Notes: generated by a model not told the origin, from the letters alone. Counted from the first letter of the stretch, positions 44,092-54,400 are shown. The stretch: DNA of 64,000 nt from Pseudoalteromonas sp. A601 (GCF_002165575.1 NZ_MXQF01000005.1:167954-231953); one strand, 5' to 3'. Numbers and translations: made by a program.

Positions 44092-46812
44092 TTGAATATC
44101 AGCCGTAATGATAACAGAACATACCACTCCCTAACACTGGACAATGGTCTAAAAGTGTTAATAGTGCAAGATAAAGATTCAACTAAAGCTGCCGCATCCA
44201 TGGCTATTAATGCCGGACACTTTGATGATCCCGATGATAGGCAAGGCTTAGCACACTTTTTAGAGCACATGCTGTTTTTAGGCACTGATCAATTTCCTGA
44301 ATCAAATAGCTTTAGTAACTTTGTGTCCCAATCTGGTGGCAACACGAATGCGTGGACAGGAACAGAACACACCTGTTACTTCTTTGATATTAATAATCAA
44401 GAGTTTGAACATGCTCTCACACAGTTTAGTCGCTTTTTTATCGCGCCACTTTTGAGCCCAGCTGAAACAGAAAAAGAACGTAATGCCATAGAAGCTGAAT
44501 TTAAATTAAAAATTAAAGATGATGGACGCCGTATATATCAAGCACATAAAGAAACCGTTAACCCGGCTCACCCTTTTGCTAAATTTTCTGTCGGTAATTT
44601 ACAAACCTTAGCGGATCGTGAACTCTGTATTAGTGATGAATTAAGAGCTTTTTTTGACACCCATTATCAAGCACAGTGGATGACTCTCGTTGTTTGTGCA
44701 AATGCTGAAATAGCACAAATGCAACACTGGGTAACGGCGCTGTTTAGTGATATCAAAGGCGCTAATGCTACAAAGCCTCCGATTGAAGCACAGCTCTACC
44801 GCGAGCAAGATTTATGTAAAGTGTTACATATTGAGCCTCATAAACACATGCAAAAACTCATTGTTAGCTTTGCAATGCCCAATATCGATGAGTTTTATCG
44901 TCATAAAACCGTCAGCTTTATTGCACACCTATTAGGCTATGAGGGGCAAGGCTCTTTATACTCCATTTTAAAAGAGCAAGGCTGGATCAACGCTCTCTCC
45001 GCAGGTGGTGGAATAAATGGCAGTAACTTTAAAGATTTTAATATCAGCATGGCGCTGACTGATGAAGGCATAGAGTATTATGAAGACATTGTTGAAATGA
45101 TGTTTGAATACATTTGCTTAATTAATCAAAATACCGACAAACTACCACGACTTTATCAAGATAAGAAAAACCTATTAAAAATAGCGTTTGATAACCAAGA
45201 AAAAGCACGGCTTATAGATTGGGTGAGTAATTTAAGCGTCAATATGCAGCATTACGACGAAGCTAACTATGTCCAAGGTGACTATTTGATGGAGGGGTTT
45301 AATCAGCATGCCCACGAAATAGCTATGCAGTGGTTAGTACCGCACAATATGCGTTTGGTGCTCATTCATCCCGATGTTGAACCTGAGCACAAAACTCAGT
45401 GGTATCACACACCCTACCGCGTCGAAGGGTTATCTAGCTGTTGGCTTGAGGCGCTTAGCGAAATAAACACGCCACTACCTGAAATGTTATTACCAACTGC
45501 AAACCCCTATTTAACTAAAGAAGTGGCTTTATTTGATGTAGAACAACCGCAAACTAAACCCACGTTACTAGTAAAAGAACCCGGTTTTGATTTCTGGTTC
45601 AAACAAGACAACACTTTTCGGGTCGCTAAAGGACACTTTTATTTAGCAATGGACTCTGACTACGCGGTTAAAGATATTAAACACATGGCACTAACACGGC
45701 TATTTGCTGATTTATTTATGGATAGCGTGGCCGAACAATTTTACCCAGCTGAATTAGCAGGTTTAAGCTACCATTTAACCTCGCACCAGGGCGGACTAAC
45801 ACTGCATACTGCGGGTTTATCATCAAGCCAATTGGAGCTTGTAGATGAGCTACTAGATGCCCTGTTTAACGTTGATATCTGTGCCAAACGCTTCGCTGAA
45901 TATAAAAAGCAGTTGGTGCGCCATTGGCGTAATAGCAACCAAAATAAACCTGTTGGCGAGTTATTTAGTGTGCTTGGCGCGAAAGTCATGCCATGGAACC
46001 CTGAACCTGAAGAACTTGCAACGGCTTTAAAAGACACCAGTTTTCATCAATTTAATTGTTTTCGGCGAGAGTTCTTTAAAGCGTTACACGTTGAGTCTTT
46101 CTTACACGGGAACTGGCGAGAAAGTGATGCAATAGAGTTTCAAAAAGAGGTCGCAAATCATTTAGCCAAATCTGCAACAATTGCTGATTTGCAACGCCCA
46201 TTGTACGAAATTGATAAAATTACCCGTGCCCAGCTTGAGTTAAATTGCAGTGACAATGCCATGGTAATTTACTATCAAGCGTTAACCAGCGACGTTAACG
46301 AAAAAATAAAAATGATGGCGTTAAATCATTTAATTAACCATGATTACTTTAATGAGCTACGCACCAAGCAACAACTAGGTTACCTAGTAGGTGCTGGGTA
46401 TGCCCCCTTTAATACTCGCGCAGGCATCGCTTTTTATGTCCAGTCACCAAATTATAGCGCAACAACATTGCTAGAACGCCATAATGAATTTTTAGCTAGT
46501 TTTGTTAGTAACCTGGATGCCATTGATGAGCAACAGTGGCAAATGCAAAAACATGGTCTTAAAACCCATATAGCCGAAAAAGATAAAAACTTACGTTTAC
46601 GCTCGCAAAGGCTTTGGCTGGCTATCGGTAATCAAGACCACGAATTTCATATGCAGAAAAAGCTTTTAAATGCATTAAAAGAGCTCACGCTGTCTCAAAT
46701 GAAACGTTATATACTCGACACCTTCAGTGATGATAGAGCAAGATATGAGCTATTGAGCGTTGCAAAATTAAAGAAACAAACAAAACAGAGTGTTTACTCG
46801 CATTCTCTTTGA
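44092..46812 (+). CDS. M16 (insulinase/pitrilysin-type) zinc metalloprotease
   Basis: The 906-residue protease has the inverted zinc motif HFLEH (55-59) and third ligand Glu136, in ERNAIEAEFKLKIKDD. Four M16 domains follow, with RTKQQLGYLVGAGYAPF near 765, a region that binds substrate in this family. No signal peptide is seen, so it is probably cytoplasmic, unlike E. coli pitrilysin. The start is TTG, supported by an AGGAG site seven bases upstream and by alignment-like spacing of the N-terminal strands. It is divergent from sixA. Confidence 0.94.
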   Translation: MNISRNDNRTYHSLTLDNGLKVLIVQDKDSTKAAASMAINAGHFDDPDDRQGLAHFLEHMLFLGTDQFPESNSFSNFVSQSGGNTNAWTGTEHTCYFFDINNQEFEHALTQFSRFFIAPLLSPAETEKERNAIEAEFKLKIKDDGRRIYQAHKETVNPAHPFAKFSVGNLQTLADRELCISDELRAFFDTHYQAQWMTLVVCANAEIAQMQHWVTALFSDIKGANATKPPIEAQLYREQDLCKVLHIEPHKHMQKLIVSFAMPNIDEFYRHKTVSFIAHLLGYEGQGSLYSILKEQGWINALSAGGGINGSNFKDFNISMALTDEGIEYYEDIVEMMFEYICLINQNTDKLPRLYQDKKNLLKIAFDNQEKARLIDWVSNLSVNMQHYDEANYVQGDYLMEGFNQHAHEIAMQWLVPHNMRLVLIHPDVEPEHKTQWYHTPYRVEGLSSCWLEALSEINTPLPEMLLPTANPYLTKEVALFDVEQPQTKPTLLVKEPGFDFWFKQDNTFRVAKGHFYLAMDSDYAVKDIKHMALTRLFADLFMDSVAEQFYPAELAGLSYHLTSHQGGLTLHTAGLSSSQLELVDELLDALFNVDICAKRFAEYKKQLVRHWRNSNQNKPVGELFSVLGAKVMPWNPEPEELATALKDTSFHQFNCFRREFFKALHVESFLHGNWRESDAIEFQKEVANHLAKSATIADLQRPLYEIDKITRAQLELNCSDNAMVIYYQALTSDVNEKIKMMALNHLINHDYFNELRTKQQLGYLVGAGYAPFNTRAGIAFYVQSPNYSATTLLERHNEFLASFVSNLDAIDEQQWQMQKHGLKTHIAEKDKNLRLRSQRLWLAIGNQDHEFHMQKKLLNALKELTLSQMKRYILDTFSDDRARYELLSVAKLKKQTKQSVYSHSL

Positions 46813-46864
46813 CACAACCTGACGCTTCTATTAGATTATCTAGTGAAGATTAAAGAAGTGCACA

Positions 46865-49102
46865 ATGATAATAGAAAAAATAACAATAAAACTAACTGTA
46901 TTTGTATTTTTACTGCTCAGTTTTAATCCACTAGCTTATAGCGAGCAGTTAGTAGATAAACAAACCTTAATGGTTTATATACCCAGCGTATTTATTGCGC
47001 TGGTTTTACCATTTCTGTTATTTACCATCCACAGACTGCGCCGCTCACGTAAACAGTTACGTGTCTCAGAGCACCGTTTAAAAAGCACTGTTGAAGGCAG
47101 TGGCGATACCTTGTGGGATTGGAATATCGGATCCGGTGAAGTATTGCGTATAAACGACAAATACATGATGGATCGAAACACTCAAACAGACTTCCCCCCT
47201 AACAGGTCGCTGATCCACCCTAATGACATATCCAGTGTTGAGCTTTTACTCAAACAACATTTTGCCGAACAAACCGCCTTTTTTGAAGCAAGTTACCGTA
47301 TTAAAGATAGTTTCGACCGCTGGCGTTGGGTACTTGATCGCGGCAAAATCATCGAAAAAGATGCAAGTCTTAATCCATTGCGAATGACCGGCACAGTCCG
47401 TGATATTACCTTATTAAAATCAACTGAAGCCCGCCTAAACCTATTTGCAAAGTGTGTTGAATCGCTTACTGATGCTTTGGCTATTTACGATAAAAACTTT
47501 AATCTGGTTGATTTAAATCCAAGTTTTTTAAGTCAATTTGGCGGCAACCGTGAAAACTACCTTAATAAGCCTTTCACCTTGCAGGGCTATGAAGAAAGCT
47601 ACATAGAAGAGATAAAAAATACCGTGCGTCGCACGGAGCATTGGCAACAAGAAGTAAAACTACGTAATAGTGACCGCAAAGTATTACCTATTGAAATTTC
47701 TATCGACGAAATAAAAAATGAGTACAATCAAATCTGTAACTACGTGGTGGTATTTTCAGATTTAACAGAGCGTAAGAAAGCCGAGTCGCAATTACATAAT
47801 TTATCCAACCGAGATAGAACCACCGGCTTGCCTAATCGGAACTTGTTTTTTACTGATCTAAAAAAACTAGCAAAGCAAGATGACCACCATGCGCTATTGG
47901 TTTTTGATTTAGATAACTTCAAAAAAATCAATGACTCACTAGGCCATCAACTCGGCGATAGCTTATTAGCAAAATTAGCCATGCGGCTAAATAAGCTCAC
48001 CCGTGAAAAAGACGTGTTTTACCGCTTAGGTGGTGATGAGTTCGCTCTTGTAATGTCTGGTACAAACGATATTCACACCATCACTCGAATGGCGAAACAG
48101 TTTTTAGCCGCTATCGCGACACCATTTAAAATGGCGGGTCATGAATTGGTGATCACTTCTAGTTTAGGTATTGTGCTATTCCCTGAAGACGGTAATACGC
48201 CAGAGCTGTTACTTAAAAATGCCGACACAGCTATGTATCACGCAAAAAAGAAAGGCAATAGTTACCTATTTTTTAACGATACAATGAATCGTCAAGCTGT
48301 TAAACGTTTACAAATCGAAAACTTAATGAGATTTGGTTTAAAAGAAGATCATTTTGAGGTGTATTACCAACCGAAAATGAACATTCGTACTGGCAAGTTC
48401 ACAGGTATGGAAGCTCTGGTTCGGTTTATTACACCGAAAAAAGGCATTATTAGCCCAGGCGTGTTTATTCCTATTGCTGAAGAGACTGGTCAAATTATTG
48501 AAATAGGTGAAGTGGTATTAAACAAAGCTTGTCGTGATGTAAAAGAGTGGCTCGATGCTGGTTTATTTAACGGCCGAGTAGCGGTAAATTTGTCAGCAAA
48601 GCAATTTAGCTTGCCAGATTTAACCACGCGGATTGATGTGATTTTACAAAAAAATGCACTACCGTCTTACTTTTTAGAGCTTGAGATCACTGAAGGTACT
48701 GTAATGGATGACCCTCAAGACGCTATATCGATTATGCGTTCACTCAGTGCACGCGGTATTCACTTAGCTATGGATGACTTTGGCACAGGCTATTCATCAC
48801 TTGCATACTTAAAGCAATTTCCACTTAATACATTAAAAGTTGATAAAGCATTTATTGATGATATGGAAAACGAACGGGGCCGCAATATGGTCGATTCGAT
48901 TGTTACCATTGCCCACAACCTAGATTTACATGTTGTTGCAGAAGGTGTTGAAGAAGCGCAGCAAATAGCAATTTTAGAGCAACTTAATTGCGAAACCATG
49001 CAAGGTTATTATTACTCTAAGCCATTATCAAAAACCGAATTTACCGCATTTTTGCAAAAACAACTTAATGAATCAGCGCCAAGTTTAATCCATCAAGCTT
49101 AA
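46865..49102 (+). CDS. PAS-PAS-GGDEF-EAL cyclic-di-GMP enzyme
   Basis: The 745-residue membrane protein has an N-terminal hydrophobic segment (10-25) and a membrane helix (37-57), then two PAS domains (about 70-185 and 190-305). A GGDEF domain with intact GGDEF (389-393) and an inhibitory-site RxxD (Arg380-Asp383) follows, then an EAL domain with EALVRF (516-521) and DDFGTGYS. Both catalytic halves look intact, so it may make and break cyclic-di-GMP under control of the PAS sensors. It lies 52 bp after the M16 gene and overlaps the next, convergent small gene by four bases. Confidence 0.96.
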   Translation: MIIEKITIKLTVFVFLLLSFNPLAYSEQLVDKQTLMVYIPSVFIALVLPFLLFTIHRLRRSRKQLRVSEHRLKSTVEGSGDTLWDWNIGSGEVLRINDKYMMDRNTQTDFPPNRSLIHPNDISSVELLLKQHFAEQTAFFEASYRIKDSFDRWRWVLDRGKIIEKDASLNPLRMTGTVRDITLLKSTEARLNLFAKCVESLTDALAIYDKNFNLVDLNPSFLSQFGGNRENYLNKPFTLQGYEESYIEEIKNTVRRTEHWQQEVKLRNSDRKVLPIEISIDEIKNEYNQICNYVVVFSDLTERKKAESQLHNLSNRDRTTGLPNRNLFFTDLKKLAKQDDHHALLVFDLDNFKKINDSLGHQLGDSLLAKLAMRLNKLTREKDVFYRLGGDEFALVMSGTNDIHTITRMAKQFLAAIATPFKMAGHELVITSSLGIVLFPEDGNTPELLLKNADTAMYHAKKKGNSYLFFNDTMNRQAVKRLQIENLMRFGLKEDHFEVYYQPKMNIRTGKFTGMEALVRFITPKKGIISPGVFIPIAEETGQIIEIGEVVLNKACRDVKEWLDAGLFNGRVAVNLSAKQFSLPDLTTRIDVILQKNALPSYFLELEITEGTVMDDPQDAISIMRSLSARGIHLAMDDFGTGYSSLAYLKQFPLNTLKVDKAFIDDMENERGRNMVDSIVTIAHNLDLHVVAEGVEEAQQIAILEQLNCETMQGYYYSKPLSKTEFTAFLQKQLNESAPSLIHQA

Positions 49103-49290
49103 GGGCGCCAAATGCACGCATTGACCCCAACACCCTGTAATAAAGCTCTACGGTAATGTAAGTTAAATAAACACCATGCTATGGGCCCTAGCACCCCTGC
49201 AAGCATCACCCAACGCTTAACCGGCATGCCTTTTTTGATTACTTCTAAATACATTATTGCTATGAAAATTGCGCTAATCAAAAAATACAA
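49099..49290 (-). CDS. small membrane protein of unknown function
   Basis: The 63-residue frame encodes two hydrophobic segments, ISAIFIAIMYLEVI and WVMLAGVLGPIAWCLFNL, separated by a short basic loop and ending in HYRRALLQ. This is a coherent small membrane protein with positive residues on one side. It overlaps the convergent GGDEF-EAL gene by four bases. No family is recognised, and the start has only a weak ribosome-binding site, so it could still be spurious. Confidence 0.55.
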   Translation of the reverse strand: MYFLISAIFIAIMYLEVIKKGMPVKRWVMLAGVLGPIAWCLFNLHYRRALLQGVGVNACIWRP

Positions 49291-49405
49291 AATAGACCTT
49301 ATAAAACTGGTTAAAAATAAAGCGTGCAGTGTAACTTATGTGCAATGTTGTTTAAACTCTAATATATGAATAATGGGTATTCGTGTCATTCATAATAGAT
49401 ACAAA

Positions 49406-49430
49406 AAAAGCCGATGATGTATCGGCTTTT
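49406..49430. terminator. intrinsic terminator of efpL
   Basis: A 10-bp stem (AAAAGCCGAT and its complement) with a five-base loop has a seven-base A run on the plus side, giving a T run on the minus strand. It lies 25 bp past the efpL stop. Confidence 0.85.
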
Positions 49431-49454
49431 AATCGCTATCTAATGAGCTAAAGG

Positions 49455-50027
49455 TTACTTTTCAGCACGGCCCATAAATTTATGTTCAGCTGTATTAATA
49501 CGAATGCGATCGCCCGTAGAAATATGCTCAGGTACTTGAATAGTTAAACCAGTTGATAATTTTGCAGGCTTTGAGCGAGCACTGGCTGACGCCCCTTTAA
49601 TAGATGGGTCTGTTTCTTCAACTACCAGCTCAACGCTTGAAGGTAAATCTAAGCCTACTGGTGCACCATCAATAACAATGACGTGTACGCCTTGTGTTTC
49701 TTCATTAACGAAAAGAATTTCTTCGCTAATAGCATCTTTATTTAGGTTATATGGCGTGTAATCTTCGTTGTCCATGAACACGTATTCATCACCATCGATA
49801 TAAGAAAACATTGACTCACGGCGAATTAAGTCAGCAAGCTTTAGCATATCACTGTCTTTAAACGTTTCGTCAACTTTAGCACCTGTTACTACATCATACA
49901 GACGCATGCGGTATAAACTACCACCAGCGCGGCCTTGTGGCACAGAACGAACAATATCTTTAACCACTAAAGCGCGGTTATTGAACTCAATGGCATTACC
50001 TTTTTTAACTTCACTTGCCTTAGGCAT
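49455..50027 (-). CDS. yeiP: elongation factor P-like protein EfpL (YeiP)
   Basis: EfpL is a paralogue of elongation factor P that helps ribosomes through difficult motifs. The 190-residue protein shows the three EF-P beta domains and the signatures [16 protein letters not shown] and [11 protein letters not shown]. At the loop tip where EF-P carries the modified lysine it has Arg33 (VPQGRAGGS), which is typical of EfpL and means it is not a substrate of the EpmABC lysine modification. The EF-P gene itself is not in the window, although epmC is. Confidence 0.93.
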   Translation of the reverse strand: MPKASEVKKGNAIEFNNRALVVKDIVRSVPQGRAGGSLYRMRLYDVVTGAKVDETFKDSDMLKLADLIRRESMFSYIDGDEYVFMDNEDYTPYNLNKDAISEEILFVNEETQGVHVIVIDGAPVGLDLPSSVELVVEETDPSIKGASASARSKPAKLSTGLTIQVPEHISTGDRIRINTAEHKFMGRAEK

Positions 50028-50219
50028 AGGTGTATTCCTATAATTTATTAATCATCAGAAACATACCATGAAGTTATTTTTCTGCAACAAGAAAATCTCA
50101 GCAAGTAACGTTATGATTGATAATTCTAATAAATTATACCTATTGGACATTTTTTCATGACTAAACTACGAAAAAGCTGCTATGGTTAAGGTACCGTAAA
50201 TGACTTCAAGGACTGGATC

Positions 50220-50606
50220 ATGGATCAACACACAGCACATGAGTATTTAACAACTAAACCTCTGGTTATGGTTACCAAACCTTTTGGCCAAGAAGTTGAT
50301 GTATATAAAGTAAATCATAAAATGTTTGCTACATTATCGGTCGGTAATGAAGGTGAAACAGATGAAGATGGCAACCTAATTTGGTGGATGAACTTAAAAT
50401 GTGACCCTGACGAAGCACAAGCTTTACGGGATCTTTTTCCTTCAGTGATACCTGGCTATCATATGAATAAACGGTTATGGAATACTGTTATTCTTGATGG
50501 CTCTATCCCTCAAGGCGAAATTGAGCGCATGATTGATAATTCATTTAGTTTAGTTGTAGCAAACATGCCTGAAAAAGATCGCAAAGCGATCGAGATTCAC
50601 ATGTGA
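50220..50606 (+). CDS. MmcQ/YjbR-family protein
   Basis: The 128-residue protein matches the MmcQ/YjbR fold, a compact domain similar to DNA-binding modules. It has VTKPFGQEVDVYKVNHKMFAT at the N-terminus and PGYHMNKRLWNTVILDG in the second half. Its molecular role is not established. It is divergent from efpL with 192 bp between them, and a hairpin follows its stop. Confidence 0.88.
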   Translation: MDQHTAHEYLTTKPLVMVTKPFGQEVDVYKVNHKMFATLSVGNEGETDEDGNLIWWMNLKCDPDEAQALRDLFPSVIPGYHMNKRLWNTVILDGSIPQGEIERMIDNSFSLVVANMPEKDRKAIEIHM

Positions 50607-50613
50607 TGCATCT

Positions 50614-50642
50614 ATTGCACTGGGCTTCACGCTTAGTGCAAT
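50614..50642 (+). terminator. hairpin after the YjbR gene
   Basis: A perfect 8-bp inverted repeat (ATTGCACT and its complement) with a 13-base loop starts seven bases past the stop. There is no real T run, so it is a weak candidate. Confidence 0.4.
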
Positions 50643-50742
50643 ACTTTCCCAACAAGTTTTCTTCTTAAATACACACCTCGACTGTGGATAAAACAGTCTT
50701 TATGCAATGTAATTTTATGCGTTAGTGATTTTATGTAGGCAT

Positions 50743-50766
50743 AAAAAAACGCACCTCAAGGGTGCG
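50743..50766 (-). terminator. intrinsic terminator of fadIJ
   Basis: On the minus strand a 6-bp GC-rich stem (CGCACC and its complement) with a five-base loop is followed by seven Ts. It lies 20 bp past the fadJ stop. Confidence 0.88.
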
Positions 50767-50785
50767 CTGTTATCAGGTTTAAATC

Positions 50786-53059
50786 TTAAGACTTTTTATC
50801 GTCTTGTTGTTGTTCATCTGTGTTTTCATCTTCACTGTCAGACTCAGTAGCTTGCGTGATAATAACCTCATCCGTTGCAACTTCAACTGGCGATTCTTCA
50901 ACAACACTTTGTTGCTCAGCAGGTTGAACTTCACTCTTAGTTGCAGCTACTGGCTCAACTTGGTAAAAACTCGCGCCTTTATCTGCCATATCTAGCAATG
51001 TATCACACGGGGTAAATACTGGGTTGTAGTTAGCAAAAGTCGCCATTTCTGAGCTCACTTTACTTGCGCCAAGTTTATCCATATAGCTGAATGGGCCACC
51101 CAAGAATGGTGGGAAGCCAATACCAAATATCGCACCAATGTCACCGTCACGAGGGCTTGCTATAATGCCATCATCTAAACAACGCACGGCTTCGTTCAGC
51201 ATTTGGGCTACACAACGCTTAGCAATTTCACTTTTGTTTAAACGTGGAGACGGGCTTACACCAAGTAACTCATAGATTGACTCATCCACTTTTTTGGCTT
51301 TTTTATCATAGATATAAAAACCACGACCTGTTTTACGGCCTAAGCGTTTTGCGTCAATTAAACGACTAAATGCATCAGGAGCTTTAAAGCGCTCACCCAG
51401 TTCTTTTTCAAGAATTGGGGCTATTTTAGAGCCGATGTCGATACCTACTTCATCTAATAATGCCAACGGTCCAACAGGGAAACCAAACTCAACAAGTGCC
51501 GCATCAATTTTATCAATCGGCTCACCGGCAAGGAGTAAGTTAGCTGCTTCATTTACATAAGGCGCTAAAATACGGTTTACGTAAAACCCTGCCATGTCTT
51601 TAACAACAATCGGTGTTTTACCTTGTTTACGGGCAAAGTTTACTACGCGAGCAATAGTTTCTTGAGACGTACCTTCATGTGGAATAATCTCAACCAATGG
51701 CATTTTTTCAACTGGTGAAAAGTAATGTAAGCCAATTACATTTTCAGGGCGCGTAGCCTCAGCCGCTATTTGCGAAATAGGTAACGATGAGGTATTGCTG
51801 GCAAAAATAGTATTGTCTTGGCATTGCTGTTCTACATCAGCAACCATACCTTGTTTAAGACTTAGATCTTCAAATACCGCTTCAATAACAATATCAATAT
51901 GCTTAAAGCCACTGTAATTTGTTGTGCCGGTTATTTTACTCATGGTTTTCTGTAAATCGGCTTTAGATAAAATACGACGCTTTTGCTTTTTATCTAAAAT
52001 TTTGTAGCTGTAATTCATGGCATTACTAATACCCTGCTCTGCTACATCTTTAATACGAACAGGTACACCTGCTTTAACCGCGCTAACATGAGTAATACCT
52101 GCGCCCATTAGACCACCGCCTAATACAGCTGCTTTTTCTATAGCAGGGGAATCATCGTTGCGCCACTCTTTTTTCATCTCAGTAGTTGCAAAAAAGATCC
52201 CACGCAGTGATTTTGATTCATCACTCATCACCAAGGTTGCAAAACCTTCGGCTTCTGTTTTGTAGGCTTTTAATTCATCAAGCTCAACACTAGCACGCAC
52301 CGCTTTAATAATTGCCAATGGTGCAGGATAATGACCACCGGTTTTCTTCAATACGTTTTCTTGGGCTTTTTTAAAGATAATATTGCGGCCAAATGGGTTT
52401 GACTCAAGCAATTGACTAATACGGTCAAGCTTTGGTTTCGGCGCTTTTGCTTTACCTTTTAAGGCAAACTCTTTCGCTACACGTAGTAAAACAGTGTGCG
52501 GTACGCAGTCATCAACTAAACCCGCTTTTTTAGCTTGTTTAGCACGAACTTGCTTACCTGTTAGCATCCACTCTAGGGCTTTTTGTAGGCCAACTAATTT
52601 TGGTAAACGTTGTGTGCCACCGCCACCAGGTAATAAGCCAAGTTGTACTTCTGGCAGGCCTAATTTAGTTATATCGCTGTTTGAACACACACGATAATCG
52701 CACGCTAGTGCAAACTCTAAACCACCACCGAGAGCAGCACCATGAATAGCACTGACCGTAGGGAATGGTAGCTTTTTCATATCAAAAAACGCACGGTGGC
52801 ACAGCTCGCTGATTGCCAATGCATCTTCGCGTTTTTCAACGTTATCAAGCATTTTGACATCAGCACCAGCAATAAAGTTATCGCTCTTACCGCTAATAAA
52901 TACCATACCTTGTACAGCTTGTTGTTTTGCATTATCAAGCAGTGCTTTTAAATCATCGGCAAAGGTATCGCGCAGGGTGTTCATTTTCTCACCCGGCACA
53001 TCAATAGTTACAACGGCTAAACCGTCTTCAATTTCTAAACTAAATACTGAATCTGTCAT
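50786..53059 (-). CDS. fadJ: fatty-acid oxidation complex alpha subunit FadJ
   Basis: FadJ combines enoyl-CoA hydratase and 3-hydroxyacyl-CoA dehydrogenase activities of beta-oxidation. The 757-residue chain has an N-terminal crotonase domain (ISGKSDNFIAGADVKML, GAALGGGLEFALACDYRV, GLPEVQLGLLPGGGGTQRLP), then a Rossmann domain (AAVLGGGLMGAGIT near 312). Two dehydrogenase C-terminal domains follow (DEVGIDIGSKIA, GIGFPPFLGGPF). The last 50 residues form an acidic, glutamine-rich tail absent from E. coli FadJ (714 residues). The start overlaps the fadI stop by one base. Confidence 0.96.
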   Translation of the reverse strand: MTDSVFSLEIEDGLAVVTIDVPGEKMNTLRDTFADDLKALLDNAKQQAVQGMVFISGKSDNFIAGADVKMLDNVEKREDALAISELCHRAFFDMKKLPFPTVSAIHGAALGGGLEFALACDYRVCSNSDITKLGLPEVQLGLLPGGGGTQRLPKLVGLQKALEWMLTGKQVRAKQAKKAGLVDDCVPHTVLLRVAKEFALKGKAKAPKPKLDRISQLLESNPFGRNIIFKKAQENVLKKTGGHYPAPLAIIKAVRASVELDELKAYKTEAEGFATLVMSDESKSLRGIFFATTEMKKEWRNDDSPAIEKAAVLGGGLMGAGITHVSAVKAGVPVRIKDVAEQGISNAMNYSYKILDKKQKRRILSKADLQKTMSKITGTTNYSGFKHIDIVIEAVFEDLSLKQGMVADVEQQCQDNTIFASNTSSLPISQIAAEATRPENVIGLHYFSPVEKMPLVEIIPHEGTSQETIARVVNFARKQGKTPIVVKDMAGFYVNRILAPYVNEAANLLLAGEPIDKIDAALVEFGFPVGPLALLDEVGIDIGSKIAPILEKELGERFKAPDAFSRLIDAKRLGRKTGRGFYIYDKKAKKVDESIYELLGVSPSPRLNKSEIAKRCVAQMLNEAVRCLDDGIIASPRDGDIGAIFGIGFPPFLGGPFSYMDKLGASKVSSEMATFANYNPVFTPCDTLLDMADKGASFYQVEPVAATKSEVQPAEQQSVVEESPVEVATDEVIITQATESDSEDENTDEQQQDDKKS

Positions 53060-54369
53060 TACGCACTCTCCAATACAAAGGCTGCACCTAAACCACCTGC
53101 CGCACAGGCGGTAGTCAGGGCTAAACCACCGCCACGGCGGTTAAGTTCGTGTAAGCTTTGAGTGATAAGTCGTGCGCCAGTTGCTGCAAATGGGTGCCCA
53201 TATGCAAGCGATCCGCCCATCACGTTAAACTTATCCATGTTAATTTCACCAATGGCCTTACTACGGCCAAGTTTTTCTTGGGCAAACTTATCTGAGGCAA
53301 ACATTTTCATGTTAGCAAGTGTTTGCGCTGCAAATGCTTCATGCATTTCAATTAAATCAAGGTCAGCTAGAGTAATGCCCGCTCTATCAAGGGCGATAGG
53401 TGTGGAATGGGCTGGTCCCATTAGCATGTCTTCATGCACACCGATTGCTGAAAAGGCAAAGCTGCGCACATAACCTAAAATGTTATAGCCCAATGCTTTT
53501 GCTCTACTTTCACTCATCATCAGTACAGCTGCCGCACCATCGGTTAATGGCGTTGAGTTTGCAGCGGTAACTGAACCATGTTGACGGTCAAATGCTGGCT
53601 TTAATTTAGCATAACCTTCTACAGTTGAGTTATGGCGAATATTGTTATCTTGTTCGATAAAGCTCTTATAAGGTGGTAAATGCGCTGTCATTACTTCTTC
53701 AGCTAATTTGCCATCAGCCCATGATTGGCTAGCAAGCGAATGTGAACGATGTGCTAACGCATCTTGATCTGCACGGCTAATATTATGCGTTTTAGCCATT
53801 TGCTCAGCGGTTTGGCCCATTGATAAGCCTGTTGAATACTCGGCCACTGCTGGCGGTACTGGCATTAAATCTTTTAAACGCAGCTTTGAAAATATTTTTA
53901 AACGCTGGCTAAAAGTACGCGCTTTGTTTAAGTCAACCAAGCTACCCGCCAGTTTTTTGCTTACACCGATAGGTAACACTGAAGAAGAATCTGCGCCACC
54001 GGCAACACCTACTTGGACAGAACCGGCCATTATTGACTCAGCAACATTCGCAATGGCCTGAAAGCTAGTCGCGCATGCACGAGACACTGAATAAGCATCA
54101 ACCGATACCGGCATACCTGTGCCTAACACAATTTCGCGAGCAATATTTGGCGCTTCAGGCATTTGTACCACTTGGCCAAATACCAATTGATCAATTTCTG
54201 ACTTATCAAAATTTAAGCGCTCTAGCATTTCATTAACCACTAGTTTACCCATATCAAGGGCTGGTACATGATGGAATGCAGTTGCTTGTTTTGCGAACGG
54301 TGTACGTAAACCACTAACGATGGCGATACGATCGCCTTTTGCTGTTTTAAGTATGTTTTGCTCAGACAT
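53059..54369 (-). CDS. fadI: 3-ketoacyl-CoA thiolase FadI
   Basis: FadI cleaves 3-ketoacyl-CoA to acetyl-CoA and a shortened acyl-CoA and partners FadJ. The 436-residue thiolase has catalytic Cys99 in [10 protein letters not shown], the conserved His in [16 protein letters not shown] and the second Cys in [17 protein letters not shown]. The length and N-terminus ([13 protein letters not shown]) are those of FadI rather than FadA. It is first in the fadIJ operon. A 15-bp FadR-like palindrome ends 17 bp before the start codon. Confidence 0.97.
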   Translation of the reverse strand: MSEQNILKTAKGDRIAIVSGLRTPFAKQATAFHHVPALDMGKLVVNEMLERLNFDKSEIDQLVFGQVVQMPEAPNIAREIVLGTGMPVSVDAYSVSRACATSFQAIANVAESIMAGSVQVGVAGGADSSSVLPIGVSKKLAGSLVDLNKARTFSQRLKIFSKLRLKDLMPVPPAVAEYSTGLSMGQTAEQMAKTHNISRADQDALAHRSHSLASQSWADGKLAEEVMTAHLPPYKSFIEQDNNIRHNSTVEGYAKLKPAFDRQHGSVTAANSTPLTDGAAAVLMMSESRAKALGYNILGYVRSFAFSAIGVHEDMLMGPAHSTPIALDRAGITLADLDLIEMHEAFAAQTLANMKMFASDKFAQEKLGRSKAIGEINMDKFNVMGGSLAYGHPFAATGARLITQSLHELNRRGGGLALTTACAAGGLGAAFVLESA

Positions 54370-54385
54370 TTATGCTCTCCCGCTG

Positions 54386-54400
54386 ACAGGTCTGACCTGT
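54386..54400 (-). promoter_or_regulatory. FadR-like operator upstream of fadI
   Basis: The sequence ACAGGTCTGACCTGT is a perfect palindrome apart from its central base. It shares the GGTCxGACC core of the FadR binding site known in E. coli and other gammaproteobacteria. It lies 17-31 bp upstream of the fadI start, where bound FadR would block transcription until acyl-CoA releases it. The identity of the binding protein is inferred. Confidence 0.75.

Noticed and set aside
49181..49369. 62-codon plus-strand frame opposite the small membrane protein
   Set aside because: The minus-strand frame gives a coherent two-helix membrane protein; this one is less protein-like.
52494..53473. Plus-strand frames opposite fadJ and fadI
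   Set aside because: They are antisense shadows of strongly conserved enzymes.
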